From Alphaproteobacteria bacterium (GTDB taxonomy: Bacteria > Planctomycetota > Phycisphaerae > UBA1845), in NCBI GenBank assembly GCA_028285105.1, contig JANQQE010000013.1, forward strand, positions 1 through 64,000: a stretch of 64,000 bases of DNA, written 5' to 3'. Of this stretch, positions 34,961-43,286 are shown one piece after another; position 1 is the first letter of the stretch, and every line of letters begins with the position of its first letter. The translations under genes were made by a program, and so were the position numbers. Under the pieces are notes generated by a model, which did not search any database, was not told where the DNA came from, and was given only the letters and a program-made list of their open reading frames with translations.

Positions 34961-35749
34961 CTACGCAGCCAACTCCTCTGCCAGCGAAGAACCAAACCGC
35001 TGACGCAAGCGCTGAAGGATGTCCTTGTGAATCTGGCTGACGCGCGATTCGGAAAGATTCAGCACGGTACCGATCTCTGCCATCGTCAATTCTTCGTAGT
35101 AGTACAGCACGAGAATCAAACGCTCTTCGCGGGCGAGACCTTTGCTGATGTGTTCGGTAAGAAGCTGGCGTGAAGTACTCAGTGCCGGATCGACGCTGTG
35201 CGTGTCGCGAACATCCCACGAGCGCGATGGTCCACGGGTACGAGCGCCATCGTCTGACTCCATAGCGCTGAAGTGAACTTCCTTACCCAATTGCGAGAGA
35301 CGAGACAAATCTTCGTAGCGCTGCACATCGACACCCATGCGATTCGCAACTTCGGTAGCCGTTGGCGGACGGCTGTTCTCGGTGTCGAGCATTTCCTTGG
35401 CCTTGAGGCGGCGCTTTTCAAACGTTCGCACCGTACGACTCTGCGGGTCGAGGCTTCGCAACCAGTCCATCACCGCACCGGAAATGCGCTGCTGGCAGAA
35501 TGTTTCGAACTTGGCTTTGTGACGGGGATCGTACGCTTCGACAGCTTCGATCAATCCGTCAAATGCTGCGCTGCATATTTCGTCGTAAGTAATCTGTGCG
35601 GGAAGGCGACGCGAAAGTCGTGCCGCGTGGGCATGAACGAGATGGGCATAGTTAACGACCAGATGATTTCGATCGGCGACCTTGCGGGTCTTGAGGAAAC
35701 GCTTCCAAACCTTGTCGACCGGTGAGGCTGTCTGTTGCTTACGCGCCAT
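34961..35749 (-). CDS. Sigma factor of the FliA/WhiG type
   Basis: The 262-residue protein has region 2 (VVNYAHLVHAHAARLSRRLP, DEICSAAFDGLIEAVEAYDP, CQQRISGAVMDWLRSLD) and region 4 with an HTH (LTMAEIGTVLNLSESRVSQI). This is the WhiG/FliA/SigD group 3 layout, which in other bacteria controls flagellar or developmental genes. I chose the ATG at 35749 with AAGGAG upstream; the frame up to 35869 is non-homologous. Flagellar genes are not in view, so its regulon cannot be told. A strong terminator follows. Confidence 0.9.
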   Translation of the reverse strand: MARKQQTASPVDKVWKRFLKTRKVADRNHLVVNYAHLVHAHAARLSRRLPAQITYDEICSAAFDGLIEAVEAYDPRHKAKFETFCQQRISGAVMDWLRSLDPQSRTVRTFEKRRLKAKEMLDTENSRPPTATEVANRMGVDVQRYEDLSRLSQLGKEVHFSAMESDDGARTRGPSRSWDVRDTHSVDPALSTSRQLLTEHISKGLAREERLILVLYYYEELTMAEIGTVLNLSESRVSQIHKDILQRLRQRFGSSLAEELAA

Positions 35750-36235
35750 CTTCGATGCTCCTTGTCCTACAAAAAATTGCGGGTCTAGTTTTTTTCGCGT
35801 TGGTGCTTCCGAATTCACTCTGCCGAAGAGACTTGTCTGGCGAATGCTGTCCACGCCGCCTGTTTCCACGCCTTCTGGCAGAACCTTCCTCTAGTCGGTT
35901 TGGGCTGTTTGATTAGACTAGTTAAAATGGGAAGAATCCTGTGGGTTTTCATCGGTTAATCTGCGCAATAAAATCAATCTCACAGCGCTGAAAAACAGCC
36001 CAGACCCCCAATTTCAACACTGCGGCGCACACCTATTCTTGGTTCAAGATTTTTTTTTCGAGCTGTGAGAACGGACTGCCAGGGGCGGGTTTGCGCAATA
36101 TTTGCACGGCAGGTTTGAGGGGCTGGGGCGGTCTTGCTGGGAAATTCATGGATGCATTTCGACCGTGGGTCGGTCGATGGGACGCGATTTGTTCAAAATC
36201 AAATGACGCGGTCGCTTAGGTTCCCAGATTGGGTC
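35750..36235. other. Long intergenic region, no gene recognised
   Basis: About 490 bases lie between the sigma-factor start and the 3' end of the dockerin protein gene, all upstream of the sigma gene. It is AT-rich with poly-T runs (for example near 36050) and may hold a long leader or regulatory sites for the sigma gene. I could not define a promoter or RNA. Confidence 0.4.
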
Positions 36236-37294
36236 TTACTGCGGGCCGGACAATCGATCGTGCAACTTCACGTAGTCGGCATCGCTTAGAACGGTGTCGC
36301 GGTTCGCGTCGGCGTATTGGCAGAATTCCTCGAAACCCGGCTGACCGAAATCCGCCAGGCAAATCTGGAATCGACCGAAGTCGTCCAAGTCGATATCGCC
36401 ATCCGCATCGAGGTCGCCCGGTAGCGGGAACGCACCCGTAATCTGCTCGACCAGCATATTGGCGTCGGCTCCGTCGATGAAGCTGTCGTCGTTGAGGTCA
36501 AGCGCTTCGCATCCGTTGGTGGATACCATTTGACCGTCCAACGGAACGCACAACTGCATTTCAGAATAGTCGTGAAGATCGATGTCGCAATCGCCATCGG
36601 CGTCGGCAGATTTGAATACGGGAACATCGACCACCTCGATGATGCCGACCTCCGGAGCAATCGATCCCGTCACTTGGGGACCTTGCAATATCTCGTTCGT
36701 GATTCCAACAGACCAAAGCCGCTGCGGAACCTGTACGTCAAAGGTGTACTCAACAAATCCCACATTGTCCGCCGTCACAGAGAACGACCCCAGTCGCGTT
36801 GGCGCACCAATTCCAGAACTTGTCGGATCAAGAAACGTAAAGTAGGCTCGGTCAAAATCGCCAGCGTCAGGCAAATTGTCCAAACCGGAATTCAGTGGGT
36901 TCCACGCCACAAAATCCGGCGCCGGCACAAAGTCGCCATTGAATGAAATCACGTTTGAAACATCCGCATTCAAGAAGAATGCGAAGCTTGTCATCAGCGT
37001 GTCGACACCAGGCGGGTCGATGACTTCAACCCAAACCTCAAGCTCAAGCGAATCGCCGAGGCTGATGACCGAATCAGTTTCAGCCGCACCAAGGCGAAGT
37101 TCGAAATGTGCGGCAGGGTCGGCGGAGGCAACCGATGAAACGCCAAACATGATCGCGCAGCATAGCGCGCAAGTTCGCCAAACACCCGATCCGAACCCTT
37201 GCAATGCAACGGACCAGAACGTTGTGAAAGTCGAGGAATTCGTCTTGAGCCAATGTAATGGCAGACTTTCGGCGCGATAATTTCGAGACACCAT
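36236..37294 (-). CDS. Secreted protein with dockerin-like calcium repeats
   Basis: The 352-residue protein has an N-terminal hydrophobic signal (CALCCAIMFGVSSVASA), a cohesin-like or beta-sandwich domain (ISLGDSLELEVWVEVIDPPG...) and a C-terminal run of Ca-binding loops: DADGDCDIDLHDYSEMQLC, DLNDDSFIDGADANMLVEQI, DLDADGDIDLDDFGRFQIC and DANRDTVLSDADYVKL. In planctomycetes these tails occur on many secreted proteins, and their partner is mostly unknown. I chose the ATG at 37294; AAGGAG lies about 14 bases upstream, slightly far. It resembles the tail, not the body, of the choice-of-anchor M-like protein at 13607. Confidence 0.75.
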   Translation of the reverse strand: MVSRNYRAESLPLHWLKTNSSTFTTFWSVALQGFGSGVWRTCALCCAIMFGVSSVASADPAAHFELRLGAAETDSVISLGDSLELEVWVEVIDPPGVDTLMTSFAFFLNADVSNVISFNGDFVPAPDFVAWNPLNSGLDNLPDAGDFDRAYFTFLDPTSSGIGAPTRLGSFSVTADNVGFVEYTFDVQVPQRLWSVGITNEILQGPQVTGSIAPEVGIIEVVDVPVFKSADADGDCDIDLHDYSEMQLCVPLDGQMVSTNGCEALDLNDDSFIDGADANMLVEQITGAFPLPGDLDADGDIDLDDFGRFQICLADFGQPGFEEFCQYADANRDTVLSDADYVKLHDRLSGPQ

Positions 37295-37731
37295 GCTTCT
37301 ATACCCACTCCTTCCGCAGCGAAGGACAGCGAAAATGTGTCGGCGTGTAGACCGCCCGGCCACCTCGGTCACCGACAGATTGCGGTACTTGCTCGGAATT
37401 GATTGACTTCGCCTCCTCCTCAGACGCGAATCTCTTATTATGAAGATTCAAACGCCTCGATTCAAGGCCCTCCAACCGCGCCGCGCTGCCGGTACCTTTC
37501 AAATATCGGTGAAAATGCAGTATGGTTAACTCCCGACGAACCCAGTGCTTATGAACGGGACCGTTGGCCACCGACCTCAGAAAACTCCAACTCCCGTCGT
37601 ATTGACAGCCTGAACCCGCTTATTAGAGTATCGCTTCTCGCCAGCCGATGGTGATTCTACGCGACTGTCGGCGAGTGCGGGCCGCCATTGACCTTATTTC
37701 ACCCGTGGCATAGGTCCAATCGCAGGAAACA
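37295..37731. other. Intergenic region before tRNA-Ile
   Basis: No gene is supported. Towards its end lies a probable tRNA promoter (37688-37716). Otherwise nothing stands out. Confidence 0.4.
37688..37716 (+). promoter_or_regulatory. Probable promoter of tRNA-Ile
   Basis: TTGACC (37688-37693), 17-base spacer and TAGGTC (37711-37716) precede the tRNA by 15 bases. The -10 is weak, but spacing and position fit a stable-RNA promoter. Confidence 0.5.
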
Positions 37732-37804
37732 GGGCTCATAGCTCAGTCGGCAGAGCGCGTCGCTGATAACGACGAGGTCCCAGGTTCAAGTCCTGGTGGG
37801 CCCA
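37732..37804 (+). tRNA. tRNA-Ile (anticodon GAT)
   Basis: The 73-base sequence folds fully: acceptor GGGCTCA with TGGGCCC, D stem GCTC/GAGC, anticodon stem CGTCG/CGACG around loop CTGATAA (anticodon GAT), T stem CCAGG/CCTGG with loop TTCAAGT, discriminator A. CCA is not encoded. A T-run (TTTTTTT) follows directly. Confidence 0.97.
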
Positions 37805-37824
37805 TTTTTTTGAGGGATTTTCAG

Positions 37825-37899
37825 ATGCATTGGGATTGGGTGGCGATTGTTGCGTTTGGTGCCTTGGCACTGTACGTCGCCACTAAAGGCGGTGGCTGA
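37825..37899 (+). CDS. 24-residue single-helix membrane peptide between tRNAs
   Basis: Between tRNA-Ile and tRNA-Ala an ATG with a good ribosome-binding site (GAGGGA, eight bases upstream) opens a 24-codon frame. The product MHWDWVAIVAFGALALYVAT plus KGGG has one hydrophobic helix and a polar tail, and ends in TGA. Its composition is far from random. It could be a real small membrane protein; whether other planctomycetes keep it is unknown to me. A weak hairpin (GATTGAG at 37915-37921 with CTCAATC at 37927-37933) follows the stop. Confidence 0.5.
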   Translation: MHWDWVAIVAFGALALYVATKGGG

Positions 37900-37995
37900 G
37901 GGCCTAAGAAATCCGATTGAGCGTGCCTCAATCCGAACTTCGTCCTGCAAGCTAGACAAATGGCCAAACCCGAATATGCATCTTGAATTCTTACC

Positions 37996-38067
37996 GGGGT
38001 CGTAGCTCAATGGGAGAGCACCGCGTTTGCAACGCGGGGGTTGTCGGTTCGAGTCCGATCGACTCCA
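37996..38067 (+). tRNA. tRNA-Ala (anticodon TGC)
   Basis: The 72-base sequence folds fully: acceptor GGGGTCG with CGACTCC, D stem GCTC/GAGC, anticodon stem CCGCG/CGCGG around TTTGCAA (anticodon TGC), T stem GTCGG/CCGAT with loop TTCGAGT, discriminator A. CCA is not encoded. It lies 191 bases after tRNA-Ile, with no rRNA nearby. Confidence 0.97.
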
Positions 38068-38121
38068 TTCAAACCTGACGTTTGTCCAAAGTCGAATGGG
38101 CGGCCAGAATCTCACCAAAGC

Positions 38122-39549
38122 CTACAACCCAACCGCGCTGGCAACTTCCGGCAACGTATCTGCATTACCAAGTATCGCCGACGCCACCAGAAAATAGGCA
38201 AGCACGCTGACGATGTCATTCGTCGTCGTCACGATCGGTCCCGATGCGATCGCAGGATCGACGCCCAGTTTCCTGAACATGTAGGGCAACGACATACCCA
38301 GAAAGGACGCGGTAAAGATCGCAACAGCCATCCCGATTCCGACTGCCGCCGTCATTAACATCCGCGAGACGTCTTCGCCGACCATCCCGTAACTCTGCAA
38401 CAGCGGCATGCCCAGAAACGTAATCAGCGCAGCCGCGACGCCACACACGGGCGACATGATCAGCGTGATCGGCATCTCGCGCGAAAACGCCAGGCGCGCT
38501 TTGGTCGATGCCAAATCACCGGTCGCCAGCGCACGAATGATGATCGTCGAAATCTGAATACCGCTGTTTCCTCCCATCGCCCCCATCATCGGAACGAACA
38601 TCACCAGCGCCAAGTACACTTCCGTCGGAAACGAATGATTGAACCCGCCAACGATACACCCGCTGATTCCCGTTCCGACCATGCACGCCAGCAACCATCG
38701 GAGTCGAATGATCGCAGCCCGCAGCGACGATGGTTCATCGAGTTCCTCCGGCGCGGTACCGGCCATGATGTAAATGTCTTCCGCCGCTTCTTCTTCCGCG
38801 ATGTCGAATACATCGTCGTGGGTAATCTGACCCCGCAAACGCCCTTCGGCGTCGATGACCGGAACCGTCGTAAGGTCATACTTCCGCATCTTGTTCGCGA
38901 CGTCTTCCTGATCGTCGTTCACCTGCACAACCACAGGGTCATGAACGCTGATCGACTCCAGCGGTGTGTTGTCCGTATTGACTACCAGCCGACGAAGTTG
39001 CACCAATCCGACCAATCGCTCGTGATCGTCGATCGTGTAAACGTAGTGGACGTCGGCTTCTTCTGCCGCACGTCGAACGGCATCGACCGCCTCCTTCACC
39101 GTCGCGTCCGCGCGAAGGGCTACGAGCCGAGGGGTCATGATTCCGCCCGCCGACTCCTCGTCGAACTCGAGCAATTCTTCCAACCGATCGGACTGCTCAT
39201 CCGGAAGTTGCTCGAGGACGTATTCGCGCTGTTCGTCCGTCATCTCCGAAAGGACGTCGGCAGCGTCGTCGGGTTCCAACTCGGTGACGACCTCGGAAAG
39301 GTCAGCCGTATCGATGTCTTCAACCGCTTCACTTCGCTCGGCTTCATCGAGTTCCGCAATCAGGGCCGCTGTTGCGGGTGGTGGTAAGAGGAATACAAGC
39401 TGTGATCGCTGATCGTCGTTCAGAACCGAATAGATGTCAGCCAGATCGGCGGGATGCACCTCGGCCAACTGCGACGCCAATCGCCCGCTGTCGCTTCGAT
39501 CCAGCGCGGCTCGCACATCTTCCAGGATTTGTTCGATGTCTTGGCGCAT
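38122..39549 (-). CDS. mgtE: Magnesium transporter MgtE
   Basis: The 475-residue protein has the cytosolic N-domain of repeated helices, a CBS pair (GGIMTPRLVALRADATVKEA and VDAEGRLRGQITHDDVFD) and five membrane helices with the pore motifs MGAMGGNSGIQIST and DPAIASGPIVTTTNDIVSV. It is a Mg-gated channel in the inner membrane. The GGNSG motif replaces the usual GGNAG, a mild change. I looked for an M-box riboswitch upstream and found none. Confidence 0.94.
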   Translation of the reverse strand: MRQDIEQILEDVRAALDRSDSGRLASQLAEVHPADLADIYSVLNDDQRSQLVFLLPPPATAALIAELDEAERSEAVEDIDTADLSEVVTELEPDDAADVLSEMTDEQREYVLEQLPDEQSDRLEELLEFDEESAGGIMTPRLVALRADATVKEAVDAVRRAAEEADVHYVYTIDDHERLVGLVQLRRLVVNTDNTPLESISVHDPVVVQVNDDQEDVANKMRKYDLTTVPVIDAEGRLRGQITHDDVFDIAEEEAAEDIYIMAGTAPEELDEPSSLRAAIIRLRWLLACMVGTGISGCIVGGFNHSFPTEVYLALVMFVPMMGAMGGNSGIQISTIIIRALATGDLASTKARLAFSREMPITLIMSPVCGVAAALITFLGMPLLQSYGMVGEDVSRMLMTAAVGIGMAVAIFTASFLGMSLPYMFRKLGVDPAIASGPIVTTTNDIVSVLAYFLVASAILGNADTLPEVASAVGL

Positions 39550-39701
39550 GAGTCAGTCATCGCTTAGGGGGAATTTCGCGGATCAAGTTTGGGGTATTAT
39601 GAGTAGTGCTGAACTAAACGCAAACGACTGAAAGAGTTGAAGATCGGTGCAATTGTATAACCGGCAACCTGAATTCAGAAGGCAAGTGTTGAGTGTTTCG
39701 A

Positions 39702-40814
39702 TCAAACCGATGCCAGTTCAAACATCAGCCCATCGATACACAAAGGTGCGTGCGCGTTTTGCGAGAGTCTGAACTCGGCGTCCGAAATGGCGTCGATCGA
39801 TCGGGCTGCCATCTCTTGATTGACGCCTTGCTTCAGCGCCGCCAACGGATTCGAGCGACCGGAAGCTGCATGCAGATGATTTCCATACCATGTCGCCATC
39901 GCACCGAGAATATCGCCAAGTGCAACGCGCCGAGCCGCCGAGTCAGACAAATTCTTGTCGCGCTTCTTGTATCGGTCTGCCGATTCCTTCGCGATATCGA
40001 CAATGCGTTTTGAGTGAGTTGATGCCGAATTCTGGTCAAGACCCACCAGCATCTGGGCGACTTCGCCAAAAACGTCCGCGAATCCATCTTGGGCATAAAG
40101 CACCGCACGCCCCAGGCTCCCCTGCGAAAGGACGGCCAGCAACTGCGCCGTCGTGTCATCCAAACCCTCGACCAATTCGATCAGCTTTCTCGCAACGAAT
40201 TCGACCGGCAAAGATGCAAACCCCACCATCTGGCAGCGCGATCGCGTCGTTGCCAGCAACCGCTCAGCCGCCGACGCGAGCAGTATCAGGAACGTCGTTT
40301 CCGGCGGTTCTTCGAGTGTCTTGAGTAATGCGTTCTGGGCTTGCGGCGTGATCTTGTCGGCTTCGCGAATGACAAAAACCTTCACCGGTCCCACCGTTGG
40401 ACGCAACCCCACCGCATCGATGACGAAATGCCGGATGACATCGACGCCCAAGTCGAGCGCTTTTCGACTGCGAACAGCCGAGTCCGGATGATTGGCCGCC
40501 AACTGTCGATACACAAGGTGCAAATCAGGGTGATTGCCCGCGTTGATCAGCACGCAGCTCTGACACGTTCCGCACGAATCCTTGTTCGCTTCGTCGCTTA
40601 GGTTCGGCGATTCACAGAGTAGCAACTTTGCCACAGCGTGCGCGAACATCTCCTTGCCTACGCCATCGGGACCGTGAAAAATATATGCGTGCGGAAGTCG
40701 GTCGGAGGATACGGCGTGTTGGATAAGACGCTGAGCCCGCGCCTGGTGCTGCACGTCGCGCAGACAAACGCATTTGACCGTGACATCGCTTAGAGCGCTA
40801 TTGCTGGAAGGCAC
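39702..40814 (-). CDS. holB: DNA polymerase III delta' subunit
   Basis: This clamp-loader subunit has the AAA+ layout: RLPHAYIFHGPDGVGKEMFA (Walker A), the zinc module (CGTCQSC with an upstream Cys) and KITPQAQNALLKTLEEPPE (the SRC/arginine-finger region follows as TTRSRCQ). I set the start at a GTG (40814) preceded by AGGTGG, overlapping tmk by 17 bases; the TTG at 40871 would overlap by 74 bases, and a later GTG at 40754 is possible. The order tmk-holB is common in bacteria. The C-terminal domain after residue 220 is diverged. Confidence 0.88.
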   Translation of the reverse strand: MPSSNSALSDVTVKCVCLRDVQHQARAQRLIQHAVSSDRLPHAYIFHGPDGVGKEMFAHAVAKLLLCESPNLSDEANKDSCGTCQSCVLINAGNHPDLHLVYRQLAANHPDSAVRSRKALDLGVDVIRHFVIDAVGLRPTVGPVKVFVIREADKITPQAQNALLKTLEEPPETTFLILLASAAERLLATTRSRCQMVGFASLPVEFVARKLIELVEGLDDTTAQLLAVLSQGSLGRAVLYAQDGFADVFGEVAQMLVGLDQNSASTHSKRIVDIAKESADRYKKRDKNLSDSAARRVALGDILGAMATWYGNHLHAASGRSNPLAALKQGVNQEMAARSIDAISDAEFRLSQNAHAPLCIDGLMFELASV

Positions 40815-41583
40815 GGGCCACCACCTGCCAAACGTCTTCGTGGACAGCGTCCGATTCCCGGCTTCCGTCAACGATCACAACCTTGCGCGGATAGTTGTCC
40901 GGCAATGTCAGCATCGTGTCGCGCACCTTGCGATGGAAATCCAGCGGACGGGCTTCCATCGCGTCGGTCTGCACGTCGTCGAGCAGCATCCCCTGTCCCG
41001 CGTGGCGCGAGCGGTTCTTGCCCGCGTGTTTGGGCTGACGACCGGTGCGTTCGAAACCCAATTCAATAGGGACGTCAAGGACCAACGTCAGATCCGGCCA
41101 TGTTTCTTTAACAGCAAAATGACCAAGTTCGAGGATCTCCATTATCTGAAGAACATCTTTTGCGTTGTTCGTACCCTTACCACGTTCTTTATCGTCTTCA
41201 GCGAGGTGCCCAGCAGCAACTTGATACGCGCACGTTGACGAGATAAACCGATCGCACAATACGGTCTTGCCGGCATCTAACGCCGGTTTCACCACTTCGC
41301 CCACCAATTGTGCGCGGGAAGCCATAAAGAGAAGCGTTTCACATCGCACGTTCATTTTCGTCAGATCGTGATCCAACAGAATACTGCGGATCATGTTGCC
41401 AAAGTCGGTCCCACCGGGGTCTTTGCAATGCACCACGTCAGCCCCCAGCGACTCCAACCGTTCGCCAAACCGCTCCCGTTGCGTGCTCTTGCCCGAACCA
41501 TCGGGTCCATCGAACACGATAAACTTGGAACGCAGGTTTTCGACGTAGTCCTTGTCCGACCAATTGGCATCAGGCTGGGGCAT
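40798..41583 (-). CDS. tmk: Thymidylate kinase
   Basis: The enzyme makes dTDP from dTMP. The 261-residue protein has the P-loop FIVFDGPDGSGKST, the DR motif in VLCDRFISSTCAYQ and a lid region; the family is usually about 210 residues. The excess is an N-terminal extension of about 20 residues and an inserted or lengthened lid (HLAEDDKERGKGTNNAKD and RQPKHAGKNRSRHAGQG). I chose the ATG at 41583, 12 bases after the lipA stop, over the TTG at 41598. It is followed by holB with overlap. Confidence 0.9.
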   Translation of the reverse strand: MPQPDANWSDKDYVENLRSKFIVFDGPDGSGKSTQRERFGERLESLGADVVHCKDPGGTDFGNMIRSILLDHDLTKMNVRCETLLFMASRAQLVGEVVKPALDAGKTVLCDRFISSTCAYQVAAGHLAEDDKERGKGTNNAKDVLQIMEILELGHFAVKETWPDLTLVLDVPIELGFERTGRQPKHAGKNRSRHAGQGMLLDDVQTDAMEARPLDFHRKVRDTMLTLPDNYPRKVVIVDGSRESDAVHEDVWQVVARAFQQ

Positions 41584-41594
41584 GAATGGGTTAC

Positions 41595-42518
41595 TCAACT
41601 ATTCTCGGCGCGAGCCGTTCGTGTTTGTTCAAATACCTCGGTCGCGTTGTAGCTCGACCGGACAAATGGGCCCGACGCCACGCTCAAGAATCCCATGCTC
41701 TCAGCCACCTGCTTAAGCTGATCGAATTCGACCGGCGAATAGTACTTTTCGACGGGCACGTGCATCGGAGTGTTGGTCGGTTGAAGATACTGCCCGATCG
41801 TCAGCACATCGCAATCGACCGCACGCAGGTCTTCAAACGTCTGGTGCAATTCGTCAACCGTCTCGCCCAGACCCACCATGATCCCAGACTTGGTCAGCGT
41901 CGCCCGGTCGATATCTTTGACGATTTGCAGCACTTCGAGCGAACGATGGTACTTACCCTGCGGGCGAATTTTCGGCGTCAGGCGTTCGACCATTTCGAGA
42001 TTGTGGTTGTACAAATCCGGCTTGGCCGCACACAGCGTTTCGATGCAGTCAGGTCGTGCGTGAAAGTCGGCAGGCAAGACTTCGATGGTCGTGGTTGGTG
42101 TCGCCTCACGGATCGCCTCGACGCAGCGGGCAAAATGCCCCGCACCCTCATCCTTCAGATCGTCGCGAGCGACCGCCGTAATGACCACGTGCGAAAGATT
42201 CAACTTCGCAACCGCAACCGCCAACCGATCCGGCTCGTCCATCTCAACCGCGTCGGGCCGCGACGTATCCACCGCACAGTAATGGCATCGGCGCGTACAC
42301 TTGTCACCGAGAATCATGAATGTCGCGTGACGCTTCGCCCAGCACTCGGTGAGATTCGGACAGCGGGCTTCCTGGCACACTGTCGCGACACCGCTCTCTT
42401 CAACGATCCGCCGCGTACTCATGAAGTCATCGCGCCCGGGAAGCGGTCGTTTCAGCCAACTCGGCAAACGCCGGCGACGTTCTTCGGGACGACTTGAGAT
42501 GACGGGAAGCTCGATCAT
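41595..42518 (-). CDS. lipA: Lipoyl synthase
   Basis: LipA is a radical-SAM enzyme inserting sulfur into octanoyl groups. The 307-residue protein has the auxiliary cluster ligands Cys48, Cys53 and Cys59 (CQEARCPNLTEC), the radical-SAM ligands Cys74, Cys78 and Cys81 (CTRRCHYC) and the C-terminal RSSY motif. I chose the ATG at 42518, where the family begins (MIELPVISSRPEERRRR); the TTG-started longer frame adds 72 unrelated residues. lipB is not in view. It is transcribed with tmk and holB. Confidence 0.95.
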   Translation of the reverse strand: MIELPVISSRPEERRRRLPSWLKRPLPGRDDFMSTRRIVEESGVATVCQEARCPNLTECWAKRHATFMILGDKCTRRCHYCAVDTSRPDAVEMDEPDRLAVAVAKLNLSHVVITAVARDDLKDEGAGHFARCVEAIREATPTTTIEVLPADFHARPDCIETLCAAKPDLYNHNLEMVERLTPKIRPQGKYHRSLEVLQIVKDIDRATLTKSGIMVGLGETVDELHQTFEDLRAVDCDVLTIGQYLQPTNTPMHVPVEKYYSPVEFDQLKQVAESMGFLSVASGPFVRSSYNATEVFEQTRTARAENS

Positions 42519-42671
42519 GAAACCACGCGCGATTCGGCGGAAGGTAAAGCAAACAGACGACCTTGGAAGGGTCGCGACGCCCCTGACATTGACAGCGTTT
42601 GCGACCAGAATGGATGATAGGTTTGCAGGGCCTTTTTGCAAGACGAACGAGACTTCACAATCGAAAAGCGT

Positions 42672-42700
42672 TTGACGATATAGAAAACACGGACTAGGCT
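42672..42700 (+). promoter_or_regulatory. Probable promoter of the UspA-family gene
   Basis: TTGACG (42672-42677), 17-base spacer and TAGGCT (42695-42700) lie 43 bases before the ATG. The -10 is weak; its TAGG form resembles that of the tRNA-Ile promoter. Confidence 0.45.
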
Positions 42701-42742
42701 TTACTTGACGGCGAATCGTTTCAAAAGGCTGCAAGAAACAAC

Positions 42743-43216
42743 ATGGCCATCAAACTCAACAAGATCCTTTTCCCCACCGATTTTTCGGAACTTTCCGTCC
42801 TTGCCCTGCGCTATGCCCGCGAATTCTCAGAGCAGTTTTCCGCGCAGCTTTATTGCCTGCATGTGGTCGATGAAGGACAGCAGTACTGGTCGGCGGTCGG
42901 ACCGGAAGCAGCTCCGATCTGTCCACCTGTCGGTGAAATCCTCGAATCGGCAAACAAGCAGATGCAGTCCTTCTTTGACGAGCATCTGGTTGGGCTGGAA
43001 TATCCGGCGATCACCCATGTTTCGACAGGCCGCCCCTTCGTCGAAATCATCGGTTACGCGCGAGAAATCACTGCCGACATCATCATCATTGCAACGCACG
43101 GGCGTGGCGGGCTGATGCATGCCTTGATGGGCAGCACCGCCGAAAAAATCGTCCGCAAAGCACCTTGCCCCGTGCTAACCGTTCGCAGCGGCGAGCATGA
43201 ATTCGTCTTGCCATAA
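42743..43216 (+). CDS. Universal stress protein, UspA family
   Basis: The 157-residue protein has the Usp fold: NKILFPTDFSELSVLALRYA at the start and the ATP-binding motif G-x2-G-x9-G-S/T in HGRGGLMHALMGSTAEKIVR, followed by CPVLTVR. Members with this motif bind ATP. It is divergent from lipA and precedes the ThiF-like gene by 70 bases on the same strand. Confidence 0.93.
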   Translation: MAIKLNKILFPTDFSELSVLALRYAREFSEQFSAQLYCLHVVDEGQQYWSAVGPEAAPICPPVGEILESANKQMQSFFDEHLVGLEYPAITHVSTGRPFVEIIGYAREITADIIIIATHGRGGLMHALMGSTAEKIVRKAPCPVLTVRSGEHEFVLP

Positions 43217-43286
43217 CCCGCACGTTTGCTTCCAATCCATCGCGTTCGCTTGACGTGTGAAAACATCGCTCGATGATTAACCGGTC

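Noticed and set aside
34052..35173. 373-codon plus-strand frame
   Set aside because: It covers truA and part of the sigma gene on the opposite strand and runs through a terminator hairpin.
39550..39701. Possible M-box riboswitch before mgtE
   Set aside because: The short region lacks the conserved M-box segments.
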